Made by a program: the position numbers and the translations under genes. Positions 37,773 through 46,519 of a DNA stretch of 64,000 nt are shown one piece after another; position 1 is the first letter of the stretch, and the number at the start of each line of letters is the position of its first letter. Origin of the DNA: Pseudomonas resinovorans NBRC 106553 (GTDB lineage: Bacteria; Pseudomonadota; Gammaproteobacteria; Pseudomonadales; Pseudomonadaceae); NCBI RefSeq assembly GCF_000412695.1, contig NC_021499.1:4836001-4900000 (forward strand). The letters run 5' to 3'. A model generated the notes under the pieces. It saw only the letters and a program-made list of their open reading frames with translations, was not told where the DNA came from and made no database searches.

Positions 37773-38530
37773 TTATTGAGAAAGAAATTTACCCCAGGCT
37801 TCACGACTGGCAGAGTTATGCTTGCGCATACTTTGGTAATACATAGCCAAGGCTGTACTTTCTGTAGTTCGCTTAGGTGGAAAAACTTGGAAAGTTGAGA
37901 TTAAGCAGAGCATATCAACCGCACTTAGAGTTTTATAGAAATTTAATGGACTTCCAAAATCCTTATCAGTATAAGTACCATGAGTAACACCATTTCTATT
38001 TGTGTTGTCTGCCAATGGATAAGAATAAGAATCACTGTAAAAACAAGTTTTCAAGAAAGTCTGAAATGAATTCAGCATTGATTCAACTTCAGCGTAATCA
38101 CCAATTTTTCTCTCATTAACTTCACAATTGCAAACGAGACAAGTTTCTCGAAACGCCTAACTATTCCATTTCCACGTCTACTTCCAAGCCCTCTCTGCTC
38201 ATAAAGCGATCTCCCCACCCCCTCTACAACAGGCATAAGACCTGCAACCGCAACATGTCCAAGACCTAAAAAGTGAGCTTCAATAGACTCGGCTATGGAC
38301 GTTTGATATTCGGAAACTATTGGTACATGAGGATATCGTTCTAAGACCATAGCAGCCAAATGACTTGGACTATATACAGCCGAAAGGATCTCCCCAACGA
38401 TTTCATCGCTGGGGTTTTCAACCTCTACTAACTCCTTACAGATATCTCTAATAACTCCGAAATTAGAATAGACAGGAATTATAAGACCGTGCTTACCAAA
38501 AACCTCCTCGTAAAACCCTAAACTTCCCAT
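37773..38530 (-). pseudogene. HEPN-like gene broken by a frameshift
   Basis: The upstream frame (ATG 38530, AAGGAT site) gives MGSLGFYEEVFGKHGLIIPV...VKLMREK, then stops at 38072. Adding one base at the AAAAA run near 38106 restores REKIGDYAEVESMLNSFQTF, leading on to NTNRNGVTHGTYTDKDFGSP and a C-terminus at 37773. R-N-G-V-T-H fits the HEPN Rx4-6H ribonuclease motif. Total about 252 residues if intact. Either a pseudogene or a sequencing error. HEPN proteins often act in phage defence or toxin systems. Confidence 0.6.
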
Positions 38531-38782
38531 ATTTATCCTTGATAGATTCCCGTTGGATCTAATCTTACAGATTTTTAGGCACCCAAAGCCACGGATGGAA
38601 ACCCTCCGCACCTTCGGCTACCTCTCCCCAACAAACGAACGTATAGACGCATCACAGCCCTATAGGAGGCGTGGAAATCAAAACGGCAGGGCAAACCAAG
38701 GGGAAGCCTAGAAACGGCTTAGAAGGGCTAAGCGTGGCAAATCGCAGACAAAGAAAAACGGCGATTCGTAGGTCAGGCTTGC

Positions 38783-38815
38783 GCTACAAAAAACGCTACA
38801 AACCGTTGCTACAAA
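38783..38815. repeat. Integrase arm-type site candidates, right
   Basis: Three GCTACAAA copies (38783-38790, 38795-38802, 38808-38815), same orientation as the two left copies. The rest of 38531-38867 has no gene. Confidence 0.6.
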
Positions 38816-38867
38816 TCGCCGTTTCGGCTACCTCATAAACCGTTGATTTATAAGGCTTTTTACGATA

Positions 38868-38956
38868 TGGCGGGAAGATAGGGATTTGAACCCTAGGTGC
38901 CATTGCTGACACAACGGATTTCGAATCCGTCCCGTTCGGCCACTCCGGCATCTTCC
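38868..38956 (-). tRNA. tRNA-Ser (anticodon CGA)
   Basis: 89 nt with a long variable arm and encoded CCA. The acceptor stem GGAAGAT pairs with ATCTTCC. The anticodon loop is TTCGAAA between ACGGA and TCCGT, giving anticodon CGA. The T-loop GGTTCAAATCC is present. Its 3' end doubles as the attachment site of the island. Confidence 0.96.
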
Positions 38957-39066
38957 CGAACGGCGCGCATGATATCAGCTCATGGGCCTTTGGCGAAGCC
39001 CAATCGGGCGATTTTTTCGCGTGGTTTCAGATGGTTGCATGTGCCAGGGAGCGCTGCGCGATCCTT

Positions 39067-39090
39067 GGCGAATGAATTCGCCCCTACAGA
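39067..39090. repeat. REP-like half element
   Basis: GCGAATGAATTCGCCCCTAC matches the right arm of the REP pair at 7889-7983 apart from one base; single copy downstream of purC. Confidence 0.55.
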
Positions 39091-39117
39091 GGAGGGGCGA
39101 ATGGGGGTGGGACGTGA

Positions 39118-39987
39118 TCAGGACGTCAGCTTGGTCAGGGCTTCGCGGTACTTGTCGGCGGTTTTCTGCGCGACGTCGGCGGGCACGGCCGGGGCCGGGG
39201 GTTCCTTGTTCCAGCCGGTGGATTCGAGCCAGTCGCGGACGAACTGCTTGTCGAAGCTCGGCGGGTTCTTGCCTTCGACGTAGCTTTCCACCGGCCAGAA
39301 ACGGCTGGAGTCGGGGGTCAGCACTTCGTCCATCAGGGTCAGGGTGCCGTCTTCGTCGATGCCGAACTCGAACTTGGTGTCGGCGATGATGATGCCGCGG
39401 GTGGCGGCGTATTCGACGGCGGCGCTGTACAGGGCGATGGCGGTATCACGGACCTTGGCGGCCAGTTCCTTGCCGATGATGGCTTCGCACTGCTCGAAGG
39501 AGATGTTCTCGTCGTGGTCGCCGACGGCGGCCTTGGTCGAGGGGGTGAAGATGGGCTGCGGCAGCTTGGAGGCTTCCTTCAGGCCGGCCGGCAGCTGGAT
39601 GCCGCAGACGGTGCCGGTCTTCTGGTATTCCTTCCAGCCGGAACCAACGATGTAGCCGCGCACGATGGCTTCGACGGCCACCGGCTTGAGGCGCTTGGCG
39701 ACCACGGCGCGGCCTTCCACCAGGGGCAGCTCGGCGGCCGGCACCACGTCTTCCACCTTGTCGCCGGTGAAGTGGTTGGGTACTACGTCGGCCAGCTTGT
39801 CGAACCAGAAGTTGGAGATGGCGGTGAGAATCTTGCCTTTCTCGGGAATCGGCTGCTCGAGGATCACGTCAAACGCGGAAAGGCGATCAGTGGCGACCAT
39901 CAGCATGCGCTTGGCGTCGATTTCGTAGAGGTCGCGGACCTTTCCCGAGTAGATCTTCTTCAGGCTGAGTGTGGTGGGTGTGCTCAT
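39118..39987 (-). CDS. purC: SAICAR synthase, long (about 290-residue) form
   Basis: 289 residues from ATG 39987 ([24 protein letters not shown]). Catalyses ATP-dependent joining of CAIR and aspartate in purine synthesis. Motifs: [37 protein letters not shown] and [15 protein letters not shown]. It is the long type found in yeast Ade1 and many betaproteobacteria, not the about 236-residue form I recall at this place in P. aeruginosa. It lies downstream of bamC but separated by a terminator. Confidence 0.95.
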   Translation of the reverse strand: MSTPTTLSLKKIYSGKVRDLYEIDAKRMLMVATDRLSAFDVILEQPIPEKGKILTAISNFWFDKLADVVPNHFTGDKVEDVVPAAELPLVEGRAVVAKRLKPVAVEAIVRGYIVGSGWKEYQKTGTVCGIQLPAGLKEASKLPQPIFTPSTKAAVGDHDENISFEQCEAIIGKELAAKVRDTAIALYSAAVEYAATRGIIIADTKFEFGIDEDGTLTLMDEVLTPDSSRFWPVESYVEGKNPPSFDKQFVRDWLESTGWNKEPPAPAVPADVAQKTADKYREALTKLTS

Positions 39988-40015
39988 GTCGTTTTCCGCC
40001 TTTATCAAACGAAAC

Positions 40016-40039
40016 AGGCGAAACCCGAGGGTTTCGCCT
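40016..40039 (-). terminator. Terminator between bamC and purC
   Basis: AGGCGAAACCC gag GGTTTCGCCT, perfect stem followed by GTTTCGTTTG on the minus strand. Confidence 0.75.
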
Positions 40040-40076
40040 TGTTGTTTCCACGAATCGCCGCGAGACGGCGTTACGC

Positions 40077-41198
40077 TTAGCCGAGGTTTTCCTGGATCAG
40101 GGTCAGCACGCGGCGCGCCACATCGGCGGGAGCCACGGTGTTGAGGTCCTTCTCCACGGTCACCTGCACGCTTTCACCGACGCGGGTCAGGCGTACCTGG
40201 AAGCGTTCGGCGCGGGCCTCGATTTCTTCCTCGCTGGGGGCGCTGCCCCACAGGCTGGCGAAGAAACCAGGCTTCTTGTCTTCCTTCACCGCGCCTTCGG
40301 CGAGGTTGATGTAGTAGACGCCCAGGCTGCGGTTGATGTCGTCGACGCGAACATCGCCGGCTTCCAGGGCGCGGCCGACGCTGGACCAGGAGCGGTCGAA
40401 GTCGGCGCCGAGGCTGAGCATGGGGTTGCCGTTGCCGTCCTCGGACAGGGTCACGCGGTTCGGGGCATCGAAGTCGCGGGCGGCGAGCAGGGATACGGAA
40501 CCACCCTGCTCGGAGCTGCGCGCCATGCCGGCGAGCATTTCGTCGAGCAGTGCGGCTTCCATTTCCGGGTTGTCGGAACGGCTCGGCCAGCCGATATCGG
40601 CGGTGCTGCCAGCCGGACGGCTGGTGGTCAGGACGAAGATTTCGCTGGTGTTGCGCTGCACGCCCGGCTCGATGCGCACGCGGGCGCGGACTTCGCTGTC
40701 CGGCTCGACGCCACTGACACGGGTACCCAGGCGACGGGCCAGGGGGCCGGAAAGCTGGTCGAGGCGCTGCCAGTCGGTGCTGAATTCACCGGTCTGCGGA
40801 CGCTCGTTGGCGATGCGGAAGCCGCCGTCCTCGAAGAACTGACGGGCCACCGGCCAGACTTCTGCCGGCTGACGCTGGGCGACCACCCAACGGGTGTCGC
40901 CGCTCTTCTGCAGGCTGAAGTCGCTGGCCTCGGCCGTGGCTTGCAGGGCCTGCGGACGGGGTACTTCGAATTCGCCCTCGGCACGGCTGTCGGCCACGTT
41001 CATCGGCACGGGCAGCAGTGGGTCGAGGCGCTTGGCGTTGTGTACGTCGGTGGGCACCTGCATGGGCGCGGTCTGACGCGCTTCCAGGTAGTCGCTACCA
41101 CGGTCGCGGAAGTAGCCATCTTGGCCCCAGAGCCAGCCGCAACCGCTGGTGCTGGAAATGATCAGGGCGAGTGCGGAGAGTCCGGCCAGTCGCTTCAT
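40077..41198 (-). CDS. bamC: Outer membrane assembly lipoprotein BamC (NlpB)
   Basis: 373 residues. Signal peptide [20 protein letters not shown] with lipobox SGC, followed by an unstructured N-terminal segment ([30 protein letters not shown]) and two helix-grip domains (about 100-210 and 240-360; [27 protein letters not shown]). Component of the BAM complex with BamABDE. It follows dapA by 18 bases, an operon conserved in gammaproteobacteria. Confidence 0.95.
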   Translation of the reverse strand: MKRLAGLSALALIISSTSGCGWLWGQDGYFRDRGSDYLEARQTAPMQVPTDVHNAKRLDPLLPVPMNVADSRAEGEFEVPRPQALQATAEASDFSLQKSGDTRWVVAQRQPAEVWPVARQFFEDGGFRIANERPQTGEFSTDWQRLDQLSGPLARRLGTRVSGVEPDSEVRARVRIEPGVQRNTSEIFVLTTSRPAGSTADIGWPSRSDNPEMEAALLDEMLAGMARSSEQGGSVSLLAARDFDAPNRVTLSEDGNGNPMLSLGADFDRSWSSVGRALEAGDVRVDDINRSLGVYYINLAEGAVKEDKKPGFFASLWGSAPSEEEIEARAERFQVRLTRVGESVQVTVEKDLNTVAPADVARRVLTLIQENLG

Positions 41199-41216
41199 GC
41201 GGAATGTTTCCTTGGA

Positions 41217-42095
41217 TTAGGCAAGAATGCCGGATTGGCGCATGGCTTGGCGCAGAGGTTCGTGGCAACGCGGACTGAGCCAGGTCAGCGGCAGGCGGAT
41301 GCCATCGGGAATCAGACCCATCTCGTGCAGGGCGAACTTCACCGGAATCGGGTTGGACTCGATGAACAGCGCCTTGTGCAGCGGCATCAGCTTGTCGTTG
41401 ATGGCGCGGGCGGCGACGGCGTCGCCCTTCATGGCGGCTGCGCAGAGATCGGCCATGGCGCGCGGGGCGACGTTGGCGGTCACGGAGATATTGCCCTTGC
41501 CGCCCATCAGCATCAGCTCGACGGCGGTGGCGTCATCGCCGGAGTAGACGAGGAAGTCCTTGCTCACGCGATCCAGTACTTCCTGGCCGCGCTGCAGGTC
41601 GCCGGTGGCTTCCTTGATACCGATGATGTTGCTGATCTTGGACAGGCGCTCGACGGTTTCCGGGAGCATGTCGCAGACGGTGCGGCCCGGTACGTTGTAG
41701 AGGATCTGCGGAATGGCGACCGACTCGGCGATGTGGCGGAAGTGCTGGTACAGGCCTTCCTGGGTCGGCTTGTTGTAGTAGGGGGTCACCAGCAGGCAGG
41801 CGTCGGCGCCGACGTTCTTGGCGGCGGCGGTGAGCTCGACCGATTCGCGCGTGGAGTTGCCACCGGTACCGGCGATGACCGGTATGCGGCCATTGACCTG
41901 CGCGACCACCCGGCGGATCACCTCGACGTGCTCGGTGACGTCAAGCGTGGCGGATTCGCCCGTGGTGCCGACGGCAACTATGGCGTTGGTGCCCTCTTGA
42001 AGATGGAAGTCAACGAGCTTGGCCAGGCTGTCCCAGTCCAATTGACCCTGCGCATCCATGGGCGTAACCAGTGCCACCATACTGCCCGCAATCAT
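41217..42095 (-). CDS. dapA: 4-hydroxy-tetrahydrodipicolinate synthase
   Basis: 292 residues, identical in length to E. coli DapA. Condenses pyruvate with aspartate semialdehyde in lysine and peptidoglycan precursor synthesis. Schiff-base lysine K161 ([10 protein letters not shown]), Y133 (ILYNVPGR), T44/T45 (VGTTGES) and R138 are all present. ATG 42095 ([13 protein letters not shown]) is chosen as the conserved start; an in-frame upstream extension is not conserved. Confidence 0.97.
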   Translation of the reverse strand: MIAGSMVALVTPMDAQGQLDWDSLAKLVDFHLQEGTNAIVAVGTTGESATLDVTEHVEVIRRVVAQVNGRIPVIAGTGGNSTRESVELTAAAKNVGADACLLVTPYYNKPTQEGLYQHFRHIAESVAIPQILYNVPGRTVCDMLPETVERLSKISNIIGIKEATGDLQRGQEVLDRVSKDFLVYSGDDATAVELMLMGGKGNISVTANVAPRAMADLCAAAMKGDAVAARAINDKLMPLHKALFIESNPIPVKFALHEMGLIPDGIRLPLTWLSPRCHEPLRQAMRQSGILA

Positions 42096-42273
42096 GCAAC
42101 CGCTCCTGCCGGAAAAAGAGAGCCGTAATGGTACTGTCGGCTCAGGCCTTGCACAAGGTGAACGCAAGCGCCGTCAGGCGGTTACGGCATTTCCCTCGGC
42201 GGCGCTTTTCGCTAACCTTCCCGGTTTGAACAGCGCGGCCCGCGCCGCCCTTCCCTCGCTTTAGGAATGCTGC

Positions 42274-42831
42274 ATGTCCACCACCCCGCCCCGCGAACAA
42301 TTCCTCCTGATCAGCGCCATGGGCCGTAACCCTACGGAACTGACCAACGTGCTGTGCCGCGCCAGCCAGGAGAACCGCTGCGCCGTGGTCAGCAGCCGCC
42401 TGACCCGCCACGGCGAGTTCTGCGCCCTGGTACTGCAGATTTCCGGCAGCTGGGACGGTCTCGCGCGCCTGGAAGCCGGGCTGTCGGCGCTGTCCAAGCG
42501 TCATGGCTTCACCGCCAACGTGACCCGCAGCAGCGCCCAGGAGGTTCGCCCCCAGGCCCTGCCCTACGTGGCCTACGTCAGCGCGGCCTACCGTCCGGAC
42601 ATCCTCAACGAGCTGTGCCAGTTCTTCCTCGACCACCACGTGGAGCTGGAAAGCCTGACCTGCGACACCTACCAGGCGCCGCAGACCGGCGGCACCATGC
42701 TCAACGCCACCATCACCGTGACCCTGCCCGCCGGCACCCAGATCAGCTGGCTGCGCGACCAGTTCCTGGACTTCGCCGACGCACTGAACCTGGATGCGCT
42801 GATCGAGCCCTGGCGCCCGCAACACCCCTGA
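42274..42831 (+). CDS. gcvR: GcvR-like ACT-domain regulator
   Basis: 185 residues with two ACT-like domains (LLISAMGRNPTELTNVLCRASQENRCAVVSSRLTRHG; YVAYVSAAYRPDILNELCQFFLDHHVELESLTCDTY). Homologous to the glycine cleavage system repressor GcvR. In Pseudomonas it is located between dapA and bcp, which supports the identification. The ligand in this genus is not established. It is followed by bcp after 13 bases, a probable two-gene operon. Confidence 0.88.
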   Translation: MSTTPPREQFLLISAMGRNPTELTNVLCRASQENRCAVVSSRLTRHGEFCALVLQISGSWDGLARLEAGLSALSKRHGFTANVTRSSAQEVRPQALPYVAYVSAAYRPDILNELCQFFLDHHVELESLTCDTYQAPQTGGTMLNATITVTLPAGTQISWLRDQFLDFADALNLDALIEPWRPQHP

Positions 42832-42844
42832 GGAGCCGAGAGAC

Positions 42845-43318
42845 ATGGCCGTTTCCCTGAACCAACCCGTCGCCGATTTCATCGCCCAGGCCACCAGCGG
42901 CCTGGAGGTCAGCCTCGCCGCCCTCAAGGGCCAGCAGGTGGTGTTCTACTTCTATCCCAAGGACAGCACCCCGGGCTGCACCACCGAAGGCCAGGGTTTC
43001 CGCGACCAGCACGAGGCCTTCCTGGCGGCCAACACGCAGGTGTTCGGCATCTCCCGCGATGGCCTGAAGTCCCACGAGAACTTCAAGTGCAAGCAAGAGT
43101 TTCCCTTCGAGCTGATCTCCGACAAGGACGAGGCGCTCTGCCAGCTGTTCGACGTGATCAAGCTGAAGAAGCTCTATGGCAAGGAATACATGGGCGTCGA
43201 CCGCAGCACCTTCCTGCTCGACAAGGACGGCGTGCTGCGCCAGGAGTGGCGCGGCGTGAAGGTGCCGGGCCATGTGGATGCGGTGCTCGCCGCCGCCCAG
43301 GCGCTCAACCGGGGCTGA
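42845..43318 (+). CDS. bcp: Thiol peroxidase Bcp (PrxQ subfamily)
   Basis: 157 residues. Peroxidatic C45 in PKDSTPGCTTEG. The residue at 50, cysteine in E. coli Bcp, is glutamine here, but C82 in HENFKCKQEF is at the place of the resolving cysteine of the alpha-3 type PrxQ enzymes, so a C45-C82 disulfide cycle is likely. Reduces hydrogen peroxide and organic peroxides with thioredoxin. GAGGAG lies 8-9 bases upstream of the start. Confidence 0.95.
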   Translation: MAVSLNQPVADFIAQATSGLEVSLAALKGQQVVFYFYPKDSTPGCTTEGQGFRDQHEAFLAANTQVFGISRDGLKSHENFKCKQEFPFELISDKDEALCQLFDVIKLKKLYGKEYMGVDRSTFLLDKDGVLRQEWRGVKVPGHVDAVLAAAQALNRG

Positions 43319-43333
43319 GCCGTCAGCCACAAG

Positions 43334-43359
43334 AAAAAGGCCGCATCAGCGGCCTTTTT
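43334..43359 (+). terminator. Terminator after bcp
   Basis: AAAAAGGCCGC atca GCGGCCTTTTTC, a typical intrinsic terminator 16 bases after the stop. Confidence 0.9.
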
Positions 43360-43371
43360 CGTTTCAGGGCT

Positions 43372-43514
43372 AGGTCTTGTACGAAAAGTCGTCGAGCGAA
43401 GGTCAGGCAAGGCGAAATCGGCCGAAGAAGCGCAGTTTACGTGTTGTAAATGAGCATTCTGAGGCCGATTTCAACACAGCATCACCGAGCGCAGGCACTT
43501 TTCGTACAGAACCT
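43372..43514. repeat. 143-bp structured repeat, copy 2
   Basis: Outer arms AGGTCTTGTACGAAAAGT and ACTTTTCGTACAGAACCT. Inner arms GAAATCGGCC (43414-43423) and GGCCGATTTC (43463-43472). The core read on the minus strand is AATGCTCATTTAcaacaCGT then AAACTgcGCTTC. It is inverted relative to copy 1 at 4797-4936. Its right end supplies part of the stop codon of the gene at 43513. Confidence 0.8.
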
Positions 43515-44583
43515 AGTGTTCGAGGGCCTGCGGCGGCCCGGCCTTGGGCCAGGCATCCAGCACCGCCTTGAACAGGGTGGCCAGGGGGATGGCGAAGAAC
43601 ACGCCCCAGAAGCCCCAGAGCCCGCCGAACAGCAGCACCGCGCAGATGATCGCCACCGGGTGCAGGTTCACCGCCTCGGAGAACAGCAACGGCACCAGGA
43701 CATTGCCGTCCAGGGTCTGGATCACCGTGTAGACCACCATCAGGTAGATAAACTGGTCGCTCCAGCCCCACTGGAACAGCGCGATCATGGCCACCGGCAC
43801 CGTCACCACCACCGCGCCTATGTAGGGCACCACCACCGACAGGCCCACCAGCAGGGCCAGCAGCGCCGCGTAGTTGAGCCCCAGCCAGACGAAGGCCACG
43901 TAGGTCACCGAACCGCAGATGACGATCTCGATCACCTTGCCGCGGATGTAGTTGGCGATCTGTTCGTTCACCTCGTCCCAGACCTCGGTCATCAGCGCGC
44001 GCTCGGTGGGCAGGTAGCCGCTGAACCAGCGCGCGATCAACAGACGGTCCTTGAGGAAGAAGAACACCAGGATCGGCACCAGCACCAGGTAGATCATGAC
44101 GTTGACCAGCAACGGCAGGCTGGACAGGGAGAAGGTCAGCGCCCACTGGCCGAACTTGGCGATCTCGCTGCGGGTGACTTCGATGGCTTTGAGCACCTGC
44201 TCGTCAGTCACCAGGTGCGGGTAGCGTTCGGGCAGGAGGAGCAGCAGCGACTGCCATTCGCCGAGCATGCCCGGCAGCTCCTGGAACAAGGCGCTGAGCT
44301 GCTGCCAGAGCAGCGGCACCAGCACGCAGATGATCAGCGCCAGGGCGCCGATGAACAGCGTGAAGACTATCCACACCGCCAGGCCCTGGGGGAGCCGCAG
44401 GCGCTCCAGCAGGTTGACCAGCCCTTGCATGAGAAAGGCCAGCACCAGCCCGGCCAGTACCGGCGCGAGCATGTTGCCGAGGGTGAGGACGATGGTGAAG
44501 CCGAGAACCAGAAAGACGGCCAGCACCACGGCTTCTTCATCGGAGAAGTAGCGCTGGACCCAGTCGCGAAGCACCTTGAGCAT
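43513..44583 (-). CDS. AI-2E family transporter (PerM-like)
   Basis: 356 residues with about eight hydrophobic segments. The PerM/AI-2E family pattern is clear: VLAFLMQGLVNLLERLRLPQGLAVWIVFT, ILVFFFLKDRLLIARWFSGYLP, GLSVVVPYIGAVVVTVPVAMIALFQWG and LLFSEAVNLHPVAIICAVLLFGGLWGFWGVFFAIPLATLFKAV. In other species the family includes the autoinducer-2 exporter and Na+/H+ antiporters; the substrate here is unknown. The stop codon lies in the end of the structured repeat, so the very C-terminus may have been altered by its insertion. Confidence 0.92.
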   Translation of the reverse strand: MLKVLRDWVQRYFSDEEAVVLAVFLVLGFTIVLTLGNMLAPVLAGLVLAFLMQGLVNLLERLRLPQGLAVWIVFTLFIGALALIICVLVPLLWQQLSALFQELPGMLGEWQSLLLLLPERYPHLVTDEQVLKAIEVTRSEIAKFGQWALTFSLSSLPLLVNVMIYLVLVPILVFFFLKDRLLIARWFSGYLPTERALMTEVWDEVNEQIANYIRGKVIEIVICGSVTYVAFVWLGLNYAALLALLVGLSVVVPYIGAVVVTVPVAMIALFQWGWSDQFIYLMVVYTVIQTLDGNVLVPLLFSEAVNLHPVAIICAVLLFGGLWGFWGVFFAIPLATLFKAVLDAWPKAGPPQALEH

Positions 44584-44616
44584 CGAAAATCCTTGGATGG
44601 CCCTGAGCGGCCGGAA

Positions 44617-44868
44617 TCAGGCCTTGCGCAGCCAGTAGCGGTACACGCCGTCTTCGACTTCCTCACGCAGCAACTGGTGCCCGGCCAACTGTGCGAAAGC
44701 GCGGAAATCCCGCTGGGAGCCGGCGTCGGTGGCGATCACCTTGAGCACCGCGCCGCTGGGCAGGCGATTGAGTTCGAGCTTGGCCTTGAGCAGCGGCAGG
44801 GGGCAGTTGAGGCCGCTGGCATCCAGCTCGGCGTCGAACGCATCGGCTCGACTGGCGGTGTCAGTCAT
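44617..44868 (-). CDS. TusA/SirA-family sulfur carrier
   Basis: 83 residues. The conserved CPxP motif is C22-P-L-P25 (LDASGLNCPLPLLKAKLEL), where the cysteine carries persulfide sulfur in relatives. Length is normal. It precedes the PerM-like gene by 33 bases on the same strand, consistent with an operon. It is not the canonical tusA of tRNA thiolation by context, so no symbol is given. Confidence 0.9.
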   Translation of the reverse strand: MTDTASRADAFDAELDASGLNCPLPLLKAKLELNRLPSGAVLKVIATDAGSQRDFRAFAQLAGHQLLREEVEDGVYRYWLRKA

Positions 44869-45026
44869 GGTGGGTCTCCGGGGAAGGCGCCTGGCGGGTC
44901 GTTCGGGGAGGACCCATGGCGGTAATACTTGAGCGGGCGGTTAGGATACCGAAGGCAGAGCGCCGCTGGCCAGCGACCGCGCCTGGACGCTACAGTTAGC
45001 CCTTTGTCGCCCCACGAGCCCAGTGC

Positions 45027-46460
45027 ATGAATCTTCTGCGCCCCACTCTGTTGACGCTTGCCTGCCTTCTCGCTTCACCGGCCATGGCCGACGACCTGCC
45101 GTCACTGGGGGATTCCAGCTCATCCATCGTCTCTCCGGAACAGGAACATCAGCTTGGCCGCGCCTGGCTGAGCATGCTCCGCGGCCAGGTGCCGCAACTC
45201 AGCGATCCGCAGCTCAAGAACTACGTGGAAACCAGCGTCTACCGCCTGGCCGAGACCAGCCAGCTGCAGGACCGGCGCCTGGAGTTCGTGCTGCTCAACA
45301 GCCCGCAGCTGAACGCCTTCGCCGCACCGGGCGGCATCATCGGCGTCAACGGCGGCCTCTTCCTCTACGCCCCCACCGAGGCCGAGTACGCCTCAGTGCT
45401 GGCCCACGAACTGGCGCACTTGTCCCAGCGCCACTTCGCCCGAGGCGTGGAAGCCCAGCAGCGCATGCAGATCCCGGTGATGGCCGCGATGCTCGCCGGT
45501 ATCGTCGCCGCCGCCGCAGGCGCGGGGGACGCCGGCATGGCCGCGATCATGAGCACCCAGGCCGCAGCCATCCAGGAGCAGCGCCGCTTCTCCCGGCAGA
45601 ACGAACAGGAGGCCGACCGCATCGGCCTGCTCAACCTGGAAAAGGCCGGCTACGATCCACGCGCCATGCCGCGCATGTTCGAGCGCCTGATGCGCCAGTA
45701 CCGCTATGACGCCAAGCCGCCGGAATTCCTCCTCACCCACCCGGTGACCGAGAACCGTATCGCCGACACCCGCAACCGTGCCGAACAATTCCCCTCGGGT
45801 GGCGTCGAGGACAGCCTGCGCTACCAGCTGATGCGCGCCCGCGTGCAGCTGATGTTCGAAGAGACCCCGGGCATCGCCGCCAAGCGTTTCCGCGCCATGC
45901 TCGACGAAGACCCCAAGCTGGATGCCGCCCGCTACGGCCTGGCCATCGCCCAGATCAAGGGCGGCCAGCTCAACCAGGCCCGGGATAACCTGGCGCCGCT
46001 GCTGGCCAAGGCGCCGAACGAAATCGTCTACAACCTGGCCCAGGTCGACCTGGACATCACCGGCAATCGCCTGGCCGACGCCCAGCAACGCGTGGACCGC
46101 CTGCTCACCCTGTACCCCAACAACTACCCGCTGAAGCAGATGCGCAGCGACCTGCTGATCAAGCAGAACAAGCCCAAGGAAGCCGAGAAGGTGCTCGACG
46201 CCTTGCTCAAGAGCCGCCCCAACGATCCGGACGTCTGGTACCAGGTGGCCGAAGTGCGCGGCCTGGCCGGCAACACCATCGGCCTGCACCAGGCCCGCGC
46301 CGAGTTCTTCGCCCTGGTGGGCGATTTCGATCAGGCCATCGAGCAGTTGGACTTCGCCAAGCGCCGCGCATCCGGCAACTTCCCCCTGGCCTCGCGTATC
46401 GATGCCCGCCAGCAGGAGATCATCCAGCAGCAGAAGATGATCAAGGAAATGATGCGCTGA
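45027..46460 (+). CDS. Periplasmic M48 metalloprotease with TPRs, BepA-like
   Basis: 477 residues. Signal peptide to ASPAMA (about residue 21). Zinc-protease motif HELAH at 127-131 (VLAHELAHLSQRHF) with a downstream NEQEADRIGL glutamate, then TPR repeats (about 270-440). BepA-type proteases help assemble or degrade LptD and BamA substrates at the outer membrane. ATG 45027 follows the CCACGAGCC region with a weak ribosome-binding site. Located opposite the TusA-like gene. Confidence 0.93.
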   Translation: MNLLRPTLLTLACLLASPAMADDLPSLGDSSSSIVSPEQEHQLGRAWLSMLRGQVPQLSDPQLKNYVETSVYRLAETSQLQDRRLEFVLLNSPQLNAFAAPGGIIGVNGGLFLYAPTEAEYASVLAHELAHLSQRHFARGVEAQQRMQIPVMAAMLAGIVAAAAGAGDAGMAAIMSTQAAAIQEQRRFSRQNEQEADRIGLLNLEKAGYDPRAMPRMFERLMRQYRYDAKPPEFLLTHPVTENRIADTRNRAEQFPSGGVEDSLRYQLMRARVQLMFEETPGIAAKRFRAMLDEDPKLDAARYGLAIAQIKGGQLNQARDNLAPLLAKAPNEIVYNLAQVDLDITGNRLADAQQRVDRLLTLYPNNYPLKQMRSDLLIKQNKPKEAEKVLDALLKSRPNDPDVWYQVAEVRGLAGNTIGLHQARAEFFALVGDFDQAIEQLDFAKRRASGNFPLASRIDARQQEIIQQQKMIKEMMR

Positions 46461-46479
46461 GGCGCTTCAGGCAGGCATG

Positions 46480-46508
46480 AAAAAGCCCGGACTGGTCCGG
46501 GCTTTTTT
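46480..46508. terminator. Terminator between convergent genes
   Basis: AAAAAGCCCGGA ctgg TCCGGGCTTTTTT serves both the protease gene and nadA. Confidence 0.9.
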
Positions 46509-46519
46509 CTGCGCGGGAA

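Larger units (their letters stand above)
31410..38884. mobile_element. Integrated mobilizable plasmid-like element at tRNA-Ser(CGA)
   Basis: About 7.5 kb of AT-rich DNA bounded by an exact 20-bp direct repeat, with integrase next to the left repeat, a Mob-like gene, a ColE2-type rep gene, and GCTACAAA integrase arm-site candidates at both ends. An IS3 element has inserted inside and is associated with loss of adjacent sequence. Confidence 0.85.

Noticed and set aside
38072..38530. Two independent intact genes at 37773-38078 and 38072-38530
   Set aside because: A one-base correction at the A5 run joins them into one protein with a continuous HEPN-like pattern; the downstream ATG lacks a ribosome-binding site.
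32000..38800. CRISPR array in the AT-rich element
   Set aside because: Repeated octamers exist near the ends, but there are no regularly spaced direct repeats of 24-40 bp with unique spacers and no cas genes.
40000..42128. Long plus-strand frame opposite bamC and dapA
   Set aside because: No family match by eye, antisense to two conserved genes.
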